64,000 nt of DNA from Lachnospiraceae bacterium KH1T2. Lineage in GTDB: Bacteria > Bacillota > Clostridia > Lachnospirales > Lachnospiraceae. The notes under the pieces are model-generated. The model had not been told where the DNA came from. It saw only the letters and a list, made by a program, of their open reading frames with translations, and ran no database searches. Location: positions 62,001-126,000 of the forward strand of contig FOSY01000003.1 in the NCBI GenBank assembly GCA_900114405.1. Reading direction: 5' to 3'. A program made the position numbers and the translations under genes. This document shows, one piece after another, positions 52,399 to 61,263 of this stretch. Numbering within the stretch: the stretch's first letter is position 1; each line of letters starts with the position of its first letter.

Positions 52399-54880
52399 AG
52401 ACAGCGTTATGTATAAAATTGCGGAATTTATCGTAGATAAGAGAAAAGGATTTTTTGTACTTTTCATTGTAGCAATGATTTTCTGCCTGTTCTCTATAAA
52501 CAAGGTTGGAGTGGAAGATGATGTAGCAAAATATCTTCCGCAGACCACAGAGACCAGACAGGGTGTAGACCTGATGGATGAGGAATTCACCACGTTCGGT
52601 ACAGCGAAGATCCTTATCGCAAACATCACTTATGACAGGGCAAGGGATGTGGCGAAAGGACTTGAAAACATTGATGGGATAAATACAGTAAAGTTCTATG
52701 ATCCCGACGATGATGATTATAAAAATGAAGATCTCACAGACTACTATAAAGACTCTGCAGCGCTTTATACGCTGATGTTTGATGAAGAGAAAGATACAGA
52801 GCTTTCACAGAAAGCTATAGCAGAAGTGAGAGATTATGTAAAAGACTACGACAGCTATGTATATACGACGGTAGATCTTGATGAGTCAGCTGATCTTCAA
52901 AAGGATATAAGCTTTATACTTTGCCTTGCGGCGATAGTAATAATAGTTGTTCTTTTATTTACATCTGAAACATATGCAGAAGTTCCGATATTTGTCGCAA
53001 ACTTCGCTATGGCGGCTATCTTGAATAAGGGCACAAATTTTGCCTTTGGTACGGTATCATTCATTTCAAATGCAGTAGATACAGTGCTTCAGCTGGCATT
53101 GGCGATCGACTATGCGATAATTCTTTTCCATAGATATATGGAGGAAAAAGATAAGGGATACGATGCAAGAGAAGCATTGATACAGGCGCTTTCAAAGGCA
53201 ATCGTAGAGATTTCTTCAAGTTCATTGACAACTATCGCAGGACTTGCGGCCCTGATATTCATGCATTTCCAGATCGGTAAAGATATGGGACTGGTACTTT
53301 GTAAGGCGATATTGTTCTCGCTCGTTACAGTTTTCCTTTTCATGCCTTTCCTTATAATGGCAGCAAGAAAATTTATCGAGAAGACACGCCACAGGAGCTT
53401 TGTTCCTGAAATAAAGTATTGGGGCAAGTTTGTATATGCTACAAGATTTATACTTCCTGTATTATTTTTTGTAGTGCTTGTCTTTGCTGTAAGATTTTCA
53501 AATGCCTGTCCATATATCTTTGACAAAAATTCTGCATCGAGTGCAAAGACTACCGAATACTTGAAAGCAAAGCATCGTATAGACCAGACTTTTGAAACGG
53601 GAAGTACGATGGCAGCGGTACTTCCAAAGGGAAGCTATGCAGTCGAGAAGGAAGTTGTCGAGGATCTTGAAAAGCTTGATTACGTAGGAGACATTACGGG
53701 ACTTGCGAATGTAAAGGTCGGAGATAATGAAGAATACGTGCTTACGGATGAGCTGAATCCACGTGAATTTGCAGAAGTTGCGGATATAGACGTTGGAATC
53801 TCAAAGCTTCTTTATACGGCGTATGCATATGATAAAGAAGCCTATGGCGCATTTGTAGATGGTATAGATGAATATCGAGTTTCGGTCATTGATATGATCG
53901 ACTTCGTATATGAAAAAAATGACAAGGGTACGTTTAACCTTAGTGCTAAGCAATCAGAGGATATAAATGATATCCATGACCAGATCTCTGATGCGAGAGA
54001 ACAGCTTGAGAGTGATGAACATACAAGAATAATCTTCACACTTGAAGGCCCGGTCGAAGGAAAAGAAACTTTTGCGCATGTTGATGAGATAAGAAAAATT
54101 GTCCAGAGTCATTATAAGGACAGAGTATATGTTGTGGGTGATCCTACAAGCAATCAGGATCTTTCAGCTTCATTCAGTCAGGATAATACGCTTATTTCAA
54201 TACTTACAGCACTTTTCGTAGGTATCATACTTTTGTTTACATTCCAGTCAGCAAGTATACCGTTTATCCTGTTGATAACAATTCAGGGAAGTATATGGAT
54301 CAACTTCTCAGTACCTTACCTTACCGGAAATTCATTTTATTTCCTGTGCTATCTCATAGCAAGCTCTATCCAGATGGGCGCAACTATTGACTATGCGATA
54401 GTTATAACGAATCGTTATCTTGTATTGAGAAAAGACGCGGAAAGCAAGAGAGAGGCAGCGGTTGCGAGCCTGAATCAGTCATTTGCAACGATACTTACAT
54501 CAGGAACGATCCTCACAGCGTGCGGATTCCTTGTGTGGTACTTTACTTCAAATGCTGTAATTTCTCAGCTTGGTATGGCACTCGGACGAGGAACGGTCAT
54601 ATCAATGCTTTTGGTAATGATGGTACTTCCGCAGCTGCTCATTCTGCTTGATCCATTGATCGACAGGACAGCATTTACTATCACACATACTGTCGGAACA
54701 GGAGAGATACTTTCTAAGAGCGAAGGTACAATGACGATAAATGGAACTGTCAAAGGATATTTCTCAGGATATATCGATGGACAGATCATAGGTAATATAA
54801 ATGGAGAGATGAACCTTACGTTAAAGAGCGGAAGTGCAAGTGAGGCTGATGACGGAACAGGAGCAGTCGGGGACGTATGA
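52385..54880 (+). CDS. MMPL/RND-type membrane transporter
   Basis: The 831 residues have the RND layout twice: one membrane helix, a large outside loop, then five helices. Helix-4-like DTVLQLALAIDYAIILFHRYMEE and its second-half counterpart IQMGATIDYAIVITNRYLVL carry the Asp pair used for proton coupling in MMPL proteins. GKDMGLVLCKAILFSL and LGMALGRGTVISMLLVMMVLPQ are further family blocks. Such proteins move lipids or lipid-linked glycans out of the membrane. After the last helix, a 60-residue tail alternates Gly and hydrophobic residues (INGTVKGYFSGYIDGQIIG), like a short bactofilin-type beta helix. AGGAGG precedes the ATG; it overlaps both GLUG genes. Confidence 0.88.
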   Translation: MKSDKDSVMYKIAEFIVDKRKGFFVLFIVAMIFCLFSINKVGVEDDVAKYLPQTTETRQGVDLMDEEFTTFGTAKILIANITYDRARDVAKGLENIDGINTVKFYDPDDDDYKNEDLTDYYKDSAALYTLMFDEEKDTELSQKAIAEVRDYVKDYDSYVYTTVDLDESADLQKDISFILCLAAIVIIVVLLFTSETYAEVPIFVANFAMAAILNKGTNFAFGTVSFISNAVDTVLQLALAIDYAIILFHRYMEEKDKGYDAREALIQALSKAIVEISSSSLTTIAGLAALIFMHFQIGKDMGLVLCKAILFSLVTVFLFMPFLIMAARKFIEKTRHRSFVPEIKYWGKFVYATRFILPVLFFVVLVFAVRFSNACPYIFDKNSASSAKTTEYLKAKHRIDQTFETGSTMAAVLPKGSYAVEKEVVEDLEKLDYVGDITGLANVKVGDNEEYVLTDELNPREFAEVADIDVGISKLLYTAYAYDKEAYGAFVDGIDEYRVSVIDMIDFVYEKNDKGTFNLSAKQSEDINDIHDQISDAREQLESDEHTRIIFTLEGPVEGKETFAHVDEIRKIVQSHYKDRVYVVGDPTSNQDLSASFSQDNTLISILTALFVGIILLFTFQSASIPFILLITIQGSIWINFSVPYLTGNSFYFLCYLIASSIQMGATIDYAIVITNRYLVLRKDAESKREAAVASLNQSFATILTSGTILTACGFLVWYFTSNAVISQLGMALGRGTVISMLLVMMVLPQLLILLDPLIDRTAFTITHTVGTGEILSKSEGTMTINGTVKGYFSGYIDGQIIGNINGEMNLTLKSGSASEADDGTGAVGDV

Positions 54881-57800
54881 CAGAACTGATGAAAAAAAAG
54901 ACTTATATAAATAGAACGGTTTCAGCTCTGATCGCGGCGGCGCTGATATTTACAGACATGCCGAGGCTAAGCTATGCAGCAGAAGCAGTCAGTGCTGACA
55001 GTATAAGTACTCAGCAGAGTGCGGATATTTCCATAGGTACTATAGAAGATTTTGAAGAGTTTGCGCTTAAAGCAAAGGACAGCTCATATACAGCAGGTAA
55101 AGTTATAAGGCTGACGGGAAATCTTGATCTCACCGGCAGGGAATTTACTCCCATACCGGTGATGGCAGGCTGCTTCGACGGAAACGGCCATGTGATAAAA
55201 GGCGTGCAGCTCAAGGGCAAACTGTCAGAAACCGGATTCATAAGAAATGTTACAAAGACAGGAATAGTTACCGGTCTGACTATAGAAGGGAGCATATCTG
55301 CAAGTGGTACAGCTGAGAATATAGGCGGTATAGTCGGAGAGAACGACGGACTTATTACAAAATGTACATTCACAGGCTCTATCGATGCAGAAAAGGCAAT
55401 AGGCGGTATCGTTGGAAACAATAAGGAAGACGGAACTGTTCTTGATTGTGAAAATGCCGGAAGTATCAATGCGAAGAATCAGACAGGCGGAATAGCCGGA
55501 TATAATGAAGGAACTATAGATTCATGTAAGAATACAGGCTCTATAAATGCGGTTCCCTCAGACCTCGGTGATAAAGACTCTGATGGTACAGAGGATGAGA
55601 AAAACGATGAGAGGAATGCTCTAGAGCTTATAAATACAAATCCTACAGACATCGTGGATGGAAAGATAAAAGATTCGATCGACGTAAAGACAGTAAAGTA
55701 TACCGGAGGAATAGCGGGTGCGTCTTCCGGTACTGTAAGGAACTGCTCAAACAGAGGCGTAGTTGGCTATGAGCACATCGGATATATAACAGGCGGTGTA
55801 GTTGGCTACAATAGAGGTATACTGTACTCCTGCAGGAATGACGGCACTATATTCGGACGCAGAGATATAGGCGGTATAGTCGGAGAATTTGAACCTTATG
55901 TGGCAAACATCTATGAAAAAGATTCCATAGATAAAGCGGGCGATGAACTCGATGATATGGTTGACATAATAGATGGACTGAATGATACGTTTAAGGATGC
56001 GGATGACTCTGCGCAGGCAAGGATTGATGATATCCGGGGCACAGTTGACGACCTGCGCGGAACTGTCAGCGGATATAAAACATACTACCGGGGCAGAAAT
56101 GATGTGACAGAAGCCGAGATACGAGGATATGTCGATGCGCTCAGGAATGAAACTGATGAGCTTGAAATGAAATCCGTTAATGCCGAAAATGCTTTGCCTA
56201 AGATAAAAGCAGACGTAGATAATATACGCAAGATGATCGAGAATGCTGAAAAGTATGCGGCGGCCGGAGTTGCTGTAGACATGAGGCAGTATACCGCAGC
56301 ATTGAGAGCGTCTGTCAGAGAGCTGCTTTCGGATGCAGGACACCAGTATGAAAGTACAAGTGACACAGTAGGCAAAACACTCGATAATATTGATGATTTC
56401 GGTGATGAGCTTAAGGATGTCAGGACAGCTGCAGAAAATCTTGATGATTATCTGAGAAGCGCATATGACAGCTATAAAGGCGATATCAGAGCTACAGATG
56501 ACGACATAACATCTAAGACAGATACTATAGCGGCAGAGATGGATGCTCTTAGCGACTCGCTCAAAACATCTGATAGCCGTATAAGAAGCAAATTTGATGA
56601 GATGCAGTCTAAGCTTGAAAGCTTAAATAATACAATACATGATGGATTTGACGAACTCGATGACGAACTTGCTTCTATAATAAACGCTGATAATATCGGC
56701 GATATGTTTGAGGAACGCTCGGACAGCAAGGATGCATCACCTGCAAAGGGAACTCTTGCAGAGTGCGTAAATAATGGATACATAAATGCAGATGTAAATG
56801 GAGGCGGAATAGCCGGACTTTCTGGTGTTGAGATGGATATTCAGTCGGAATTTGAAGTGGTTTCCGGCGGTGATGTGAGCCTTAAATATCAGAGAACCAA
56901 GAAAGCGACTATCATCAATTCCAAAAACTATGGTGCGGTAGATGTCAGAAACAGCTATGCCGGAGGTATAGTTGGTAAAATGAATATCGGCGCGGCTGTA
57001 GCCTGTGAGAACTATGGTCAGGTAGTGACGACAGATGGAGATTATACAGGTGGTATAGCAGGCTTTGCGAAGTATGTTATCAGGGATTGCTATAACCTTT
57101 CCACACTTTCAGGAAATGATTACCTTGGCGGCATAGCCGGATGCGGTTCTAAGATGTACTCTAATTACTCTATGAGTTATCTGGAAGAAGGCGGAGAGCG
57201 CCATGGAGCGATAGCCGGAAAACTTGATGATGACGACGCAGCAGAAGCTTCAGGAAATTATTATGTTGATTATGGAATTGGTGCGATAAATGGACTTACG
57301 CTTGATAACGAAGCTTCACTTATAAGCTACAGTGATCTTTTGAGCAGAGACGAAACACCGGATGATTTCAGTACTATGAAGATCACGTTTATCGCAGATG
57401 GAAGGATAGTGAAAATAATCAGGCTTCCATATGGAGGTTCTGTTAAAGAAAGCGAACTCCCTTCACTTCCGAGCAAAGGAAGCCGATATGGATTCTGGGA
57501 GCAGCAGGATCTTTCAGATGTTAAGCAAAATATCGTTGTCGAGGCGAAGTATGCTACAATGACTACCACGATTGCATCAGACGAGCCGTTCCCAACGATT
57601 CTGATCTCAGGCAATTTCTACTATGGCACAAATGTCAGATATGAAAAGACTGATGCTTCTTCAATGAAAGCACCGAAGGGGTATAAGGCAGTTGACAGAT
57701 ATGTCTACTCTGTTAGCGGAGATTATGGCATTCCTGACAATAGAATGAAGGTACACCTTCTTGCAGATGACTACAAAGATTATGACTCTGTGGCAGTGAT

Positions 57801-57993
57801 GAAGGACGGAGAGCTCAGTAAGATAGAAACTGTCAGAGATGGCAGATATATGGTATTTGACACAGGCAGCGAGCAGACATTTTATGTGATCCGCGAGAAA
57901 AATCCATATTTGAAACAGATTGTGGCAGGAAGTATAGTAGGAATTCTTGTGCTGATCGCGGCGTTAATTAAGATTTTGGGAAGAAAGCGTTGA
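54877..57993 (+). CDS. Membrane-anchored GLUG-repeat surface protein with inserted coiled coil (copy 2)
   Basis: This 1038-residue protein is a paralogue of the one at 49411 with the same order: signal peptide (ends near RLSYA), cap region (GCFDGNGHVIKGVQLKG), GLUG block 1 (about 145-345, GGIVGENDGLITKCTFTGSI, GGIAGYNEGTIDSCKNTGSI), helical region (about 350-610), GLUG block 2 (about 630-800), beta domain (GNFYYGTN, PKGYKAVDRY), and a membrane helix (QIVAGSIVGILVLIAALI). The junction into the coiled coil is well conserved between the two (RRDIGGIVGEFEPY versus RRNIGGIVGILEPY). It overlaps the MMPL gene by four bases (ATGA). Confidence 0.84.
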   Translation: MTELMKKKTYINRTVSALIAAALIFTDMPRLSYAAEAVSADSISTQQSADISIGTIEDFEEFALKAKDSSYTAGKVIRLTGNLDLTGREFTPIPVMAGCFDGNGHVIKGVQLKGKLSETGFIRNVTKTGIVTGLTIEGSISASGTAENIGGIVGENDGLITKCTFTGSIDAEKAIGGIVGNNKEDGTVLDCENAGSINAKNQTGGIAGYNEGTIDSCKNTGSINAVPSDLGDKDSDGTEDEKNDERNALELINTNPTDIVDGKIKDSIDVKTVKYTGGIAGASSGTVRNCSNRGVVGYEHIGYITGGVVGYNRGILYSCRNDGTIFGRRDIGGIVGEFEPYVANIYEKDSIDKAGDELDDMVDIIDGLNDTFKDADDSAQARIDDIRGTVDDLRGTVSGYKTYYRGRNDVTEAEIRGYVDALRNETDELEMKSVNAENALPKIKADVDNIRKMIENAEKYAAAGVAVDMRQYTAALRASVRELLSDAGHQYESTSDTVGKTLDNIDDFGDELKDVRTAAENLDDYLRSAYDSYKGDIRATDDDITSKTDTIAAEMDALSDSLKTSDSRIRSKFDEMQSKLESLNNTIHDGFDELDDELASIINADNIGDMFEERSDSKDASPAKGTLAECVNNGYINADVNGGGIAGLSGVEMDIQSEFEVVSGGDVSLKYQRTKKATIINSKNYGAVDVRNSYAGGIVGKMNIGAAVACENYGQVVTTDGDYTGGIAGFAKYVIRDCYNLSTLSGNDYLGGIAGCGSKMYSNYSMSYLEEGGERHGAIAGKLDDDDAAEASGNYYVDYGIGAINGLTLDNEASLISYSDLLSRDETPDDFSTMKITFIADGRIVKIIRLPYGGSVKESELPSLPSKGSRYGFWEQQDLSDVKQNIVVEAKYATMTTTIASDEPFPTILISGNFYYGTNVRYEKTDASSMKAPKGYKAVDRYVYSVSGDYGIPDNRMKVHLLADDYKDYDSVAVMKDGELSKIETVRDGRYMVFDTGSEQTFYVIREKNPYLKQIVAGSIVGILVLIAALIKILGRKR

Positions 57994-58021
57994 CATTGAG
58001 TTCATAAATCTGTGTTATACT
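57990..58021 (+). promoter_or_regulatory. Candidate promoter before the HAAS gene
   Basis: A consensus TTGACA overlaps the stop of the GLUG gene, with TTATAC/TATACT at 58015-58021. The spacing (18-20) is long, so this is a moderate call. Confidence 0.45.
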
Positions 58022-58103
58022 CACAAATGAGTATGAATTCTTGTACGTAAATTACAGGAACACGCATTTACTGCGGGTTCCGTCTGAAAGCAAAAAACAA
58101 GCG

Positions 58104-58153
58104 GCAAACAAGCCCGCAGCGCAGCTGCATTTAAATGGCTTGTTTGCGGGATT
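58104..58153 (+). terminator. Terminator or attenuator hairpin in the HAAS leader
   Basis: GCAAACAAGCC (58104-58114) pairs with GGCTTGTTTGC (58137-58147), enclosing a second small stem GCAGC/GCTGC, and GGGATTTTTG follows. It may end the upstream operon, or attenuate the gene at 58209 if the promoter at 57990 is used. Confidence 0.6.
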
Positions 58154-58208
58154 TTTGAAGCTTTGCTGCAAAAATCTATTGATTATAGATTTGTTTCGAG
58201 AGGATAAT

Positions 58209-58682
58209 ATGACCAAACAAGAATTTCTGGAAGGACTCCGGATTGCGCTTACCGGAAGTGTTTCTGCGGGCGTGTTAAATGATAACATGCGTTATTATGA
58301 AGAATATATTGATTCAGAGATCCGTAAGGGAAAAACTGAAGCTGAGGTGATGGATAGCCTTGGAGACCCGCGTCTTATCGCGAAGACCATCATAGACACC
58401 TCTTCCGGCAATGCATCTCAGTATGCCGGCGAGAGTGAGTATAGAAGCTACTCCAGCGGTGATGCAGGCAGAGAGAGCGCGAGAAGCGATACCCGCAGAA
58501 CTCCTAATAGTTTCAATGTGATAAGTGGATGGAAGGCAATGCTGATCCTTGTCGGCGTTATTTTTGTCATGTTCTTTATTCTCTTTGTTGTATTCAGAGC
58601 AATCGGATTTTTGTTCTGGTTCTTTGGACCGGCTATCCTGATATTTATTTTGATATTATTTATTATGAGGATATTGGACTAG
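58209..58682 (+). CDS. HAAS/DUF1700 family membrane protein
   Basis: The ATG at 58209 behind GAGAGGA starts MTKQEFLEGLRIALTG, and residues 1-65 (YYEEYIDSEIRKGKTEAEVMDSLGDPRLIAKTII) match the HAAS signalling domain of DUF1700 proteins. A Ser/Arg-rich linker and two hydrophobic segments follow. HAAS proteins are often co-encoded with PadR regulators and DUF4097 proteins; neither is here. The longer upstream frame to 58041 crosses a hairpin and has no support. Function is unknown, probably envelope stress or membrane sensing. Confidence 0.8.
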   Translation: MTKQEFLEGLRIALTGSVSAGVLNDNMRYYEEYIDSEIRKGKTEAEVMDSLGDPRLIAKTIIDTSSGNASQYAGESEYRSYSSGDAGRESARSDTRRTPNSFNVISGWKAMLILVGVIFVMFFILFVVFRAIGFLFWFFGPAILIFILILFIMRILD

Positions 58683-58800
58683 TATAACTGTTTTTAATAA
58701 CCTGGACTAAACACTAACGATGCAAACTCTCATCAGCAAAGAATTTACATCGTTAGTATAAGTCCAGCTAATTAAAAACAGCAATACTAGTTTAATTTAG
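58679..58800. repeat. Long imperfect inverted repeat (hairpin with evenly spaced internal loops)
   Basis: The arms pair as CTAGTAT, CTGTTTTTAAT, CTGGACT and ACTAACGATG (35 pairs), separated by internal loops of 2x2, 3x3 and 4x3 bases, around a 25-base terminal loop. The left arm begins inside the stop codon of the HAAS gene. There is no T-run. It could be a small RNA, a strong 3' hairpin of the HAAS transcript, or a remnant of a small non-autonomous element. Confidence 0.8.
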
Positions 58801-58898
58801 AACCTGGAAAGGCGTGATTGCCTACTGTATACGTTGTTTTTGAATGTGTATCGTAAAAAAATCAACTTTTGATGTAAAAATTTAAACTTAAAAAGGGG

Positions 58899-58927
58899 TT
58901 GCATAAATATCTTGTACATGATATTAT
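58899..58927 (+). promoter_or_regulatory. Sigma-A type promoter, product unknown
   Basis: TTGCAT at 58899 and TATTAT at 58922 are 17 bases apart. The predicted start is near 58934, 70 bases before a terminator. Confidence 0.65.
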
Positions 58928-58933
58928 ACTCGA

Positions 58934-59039
58934 CGTAAAAAGAGTTTACCCTTCAAAAATTCTTTTTATGATAACCCCTTTATAAATATTTATACTCCCC
59001 TCAAGAAGCCCCGACGTTCTGTCGGGGCTTCAATCTTTT
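58934..59039 (+). ncRNA. Candidate small RNA or terminated leader of the THUMP methyltransferase gene
   Basis: The promoter at 58899 and the terminator at 59005 bound a stretch of about 100 bases without an ORF. A GTAAA/TTTAC stem lies near its 5' end. It could be a stand-alone small RNA or a leader that attenuates the gene at 59090. Confidence 0.4.
59005..59039 (+). terminator. Rho-independent terminator
   Basis: GAAGCCCCGAC pairs perfectly with GTCGGGGCTTC around GTTCT and is followed by AATCTTTT, a weaker T-run. Confidence 0.8.
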
Positions 59040-59089
59040 AAAGAATCTCTTATTGAATTCCCATGTATATTCATAGTAAAATTAAATTT

Positions 59090-60250
59090 ATGAGTAAATA
59101 TAATCTTATTGCGCCATGTCATTTTGGACTAGAGGCGGTATTAAAAAAAGAAGTAACAGATTTAGGCTATGAGATCGTCCGTGTAGAGGACGGAAGAGTG
59201 ATATTTAGCGGAGATGAGAGCGCCATTGCAAGAGCCAATGTATTTCTGCGTACAGCAGAAAGAGTCCTCCTTGAGGTGGGAGAGTTTGAGGCTCGCACGT
59301 ATGATGAACTTTTTGAAGGCACAAAAGCACTTCCATGGGAAGATTTTCTTCCTGAGGATGCAAGATTTTGGGTTAAGAAAGCTTCTACTGTAAAGTCAAA
59401 GCTTTTCAGCCCGTCAGATATCCAGTCGATCATGAAAAAGGCTATGGTCGATAGAATGAAGATGAAGTATCACAAGGAACGCTTTGAGGAAGATGGAGAC
59501 GATTACCCTGTAAGAGTATTCCTTCTCAAAGATGTCGTGACTGTAGCGCTTGATACGACCGGTGACTCGCTTCACAAGCGTGGATACCGTAAGATGCAGG
59601 GACTTGCGCCTATCGCTGAAAATCTTGCGTCAGCGCTTATACAGCTTACACCGTGGCGTCCTGACAGGATACTTGTAGATCCTTTCTGCGGCAGCGGAAC
59701 TATCCCTATCGAAGCTGCGATGATAGCGGCTAATATAGCACCGGGAATGGACAGAGAGTTCACAGCAGAGTCATGGAGCGGCATAGCACCGAGAAAGACA
59801 TGGTATGCGGCTATTGATGAAGCACAGTCACTTGTGAATACAGACATTGAAACAGATATACAGGGCTATGACGTTGACCCTGAAATGATCAAAATTGCAA
59901 AAGCAAATGCTGAAAGAGCCGGAGTTGAAAAGCTTATACATTTTCAGGCGAGACCTGTGAAAGAGCTTTCACACCCTAAGAAATACGGCTTTATCATTAC
60001 GAATCCGCCATATGGTGAGAGACTTGAGGAGAAGTCAGCGCTTCCACAGATATATAATGACTTTGGTAATGCGTGCCGAAATATGGACACATGGTCAGTT
60101 TATATGATCTCTTCATATGAGGATACAGAACGTGATTTCGGCAGAAAGGCAGCTAAGAACCGTAAGATATACAATGGTATGATCAAAACTTACTATTATA
60201 TGTTCCCGGGTCCTAAGCCGCCGAGAAGAAGACCGGAAGGCGGAAGATAA
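59090..60250 (+). CDS. THUMP-domain class I RNA methyltransferase (RlmL/YpsC type)
   Basis: The N-terminal 160 residues are a THUMP-type RNA-binding module (LIAPCHFGLEAVLKKEV, ARFWVKKASTVKSKL, HKRGYRKM). The C-terminal part is a Rossmann methyltransferase with DPFCGSGTIPIEAAM (motif I), IQGYDVDPEMIKIAKANA and NPPYGERL (motif IV), the signature of N2-guanine or N6-adenine base methylation. Relatives such as E. coli RlmL N-terminal part methylate 23S rRNA. The ATG at 59090 fits the family start; an in-frame ATG at 59063 adds nine residues. No clear ribosome site is present at either. The amidase gene follows after two bases. Confidence 0.92.
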   Translation: MSKYNLIAPCHFGLEAVLKKEVTDLGYEIVRVEDGRVIFSGDESAIARANVFLRTAERVLLEVGEFEARTYDELFEGTKALPWEDFLPEDARFWVKKASTVKSKLFSPSDIQSIMKKAMVDRMKMKYHKERFEEDGDDYPVRVFLLKDVVTVALDTTGDSLHKRGYRKMQGLAPIAENLASALIQLTPWRPDRILVDPFCGSGTIPIEAAMIAANIAPGMDREFTAESWSGIAPRKTWYAAIDEAQSLVNTDIETDIQGYDVDPEMIKIAKANAERAGVEKLIHFQARPVKELSHPKKYGFIITNPPYGERLEEKSALPQIYNDFGNACRNMDTWSVYMISSYEDTERDFGRKAAKNRKIYNGMIKTYYYMFPGPKPPRRRPEGGR

Positions 60251-60252
60251 TA

Positions 60253-61263
60253 ATGAAATACTTTATTCCGAGCTGTACTACTGCATTGCTCGGAATGGCA
60301 GCTGCCTGCTTTTTCTTAGCAACAGGAGATACCACGACCATAGGAGCACCTATGGAACGTGGTATATTTCTTGCAGAAATGGAGCAGGGAAAGTACGATG
60401 AGGCCGGTGCTCTTTTGAATCGTGAAGAGGATTTAAGAGGCTATCTTACGGTGCCTATTCCTGAGGATGCAGATGAAAGTGATATCAGTATTGAAAATAA
60501 TATAACAGATAAATCAGTATCCATAATCGTGAAGAATGTGCCGCTGGATTTTTACCATAAAAATATATTCTCAGGCGATATGTCAAATATCAGTTCTGTA
60601 AAGTATGGATATGTCGATAATGAAGCGATAATCATGCTTACTTCGGAGGATATAGTCGAAGCGGATACGCGTTATGGGAATGGCCACTTGTATATAAGGC
60701 TGGTTGACCCGCATTACGCTCATAAGAAAGTATTGGTAGTAGATCCCGGTCATGGAGGCGATGATAATGGCTCTGTGGTGTATGGGATAAGTGAAAAGTC
60801 GATCATAAATGGAGTGGTTTCTAAACTCAAGAAATCTCTGGACAGCAGCGATTACGGAGTTTACTACACAAGAGTAAATGATCGTGAACTTTCTGAAGAG
60901 GAAAGGGTTAGCTTTATAAGATCGGTTTCAGCAGATCTTGTGATAAGTATACATACAGATGCGAATACAAAGAGTAGAGCAGTAAAAGGCTGCTCTGCTG
61001 CGACGCGTTCTGAGAATGCTAAAATCGCCGGCAGCTTCCTTGATTCGCTTTCGTTAAACTGTGCTGTTAAAAATAACGGAGTTGTCGATGGAAGTACTCT
61101 TTCTATGATAGTTGACGATGGAAGTCCAACGGTATTTTTACATTTAGGAAATCTTACAAATCGTGCAGAGGCTGAAGTTATGTCGACAGATGAGTTCCAG
61201 ACAAAGGCAGCAGAAGCAATAAAAAATTCAATATTGGAGTATCTGAACAGTGAAAAAGATTGA
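60253..61263 (+). CDS. Amidase_3-type N-acetylmuramoyl-L-alanine amidase lacking the usual catalytic Glu
   Basis: After a signal anchor (residues 7-24) come about 150 residues of an AMIN-like beta region and then an Amidase_3 domain. The zinc ligands are in place: VVDPGHGGDDNG (His), GISEKSIING (Glu) and VISIHTDANTK (His). In the block that normally reads VExGFLSN the sequence is FLHLGNLTN, so His stands where the catalytic Glu is expected. It may be inactive, a binding protein, or use another base. It lies between the THUMP methyltransferase and rdgB genes and overlaps rdgB by 14 bases. Confidence 0.85.
   Translation: MKYFIPSCTTALLGMAAACFFLATGDTTTIGAPMERGIFLAEMEQGKYDEAGALLNREEDLRGYLTVPIPEDADESDISIENNITDKSVSIIVKNVPLDFYHKNIFSGDMSNISSVKYGYVDNEAIIMLTSEDIVEADTRYGNGHLYIRLVDPHYAHKKVLVVDPGHGGDDNGSVVYGISEKSIINGVVSKLKKSLDSSDYGVYYTRVNDRELSEEERVSFIRSVSADLVISIHTDANTKSRAVKGCSAATRSENAKIAGSFLDSLSLNCAVKNNGVVDGSTLSMIVDDGSPTVFLHLGNLTNRAEAEVMSTDEFQTKAAEAIKNSILEYLNSEKD

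Larger units (their letters stand above)
58683..59089. other. Gene-free region
   Basis: This 400-base stretch holds the inverted repeat, a promoter at 58899, a strong hairpin terminator at 59005 and several small stems, but no credible ORF. AAAGGGGTT near 58892 and AACCCCTTT near 58973 can also pair across the promoter. Confidence 0.7.

Noticed and set aside
58041..58208. N-terminal extension of the HAAS protein
   Set aside because: The extension crosses a stable hairpin, is not family-like, and the ATG at 58209 has a clear ribosome site.
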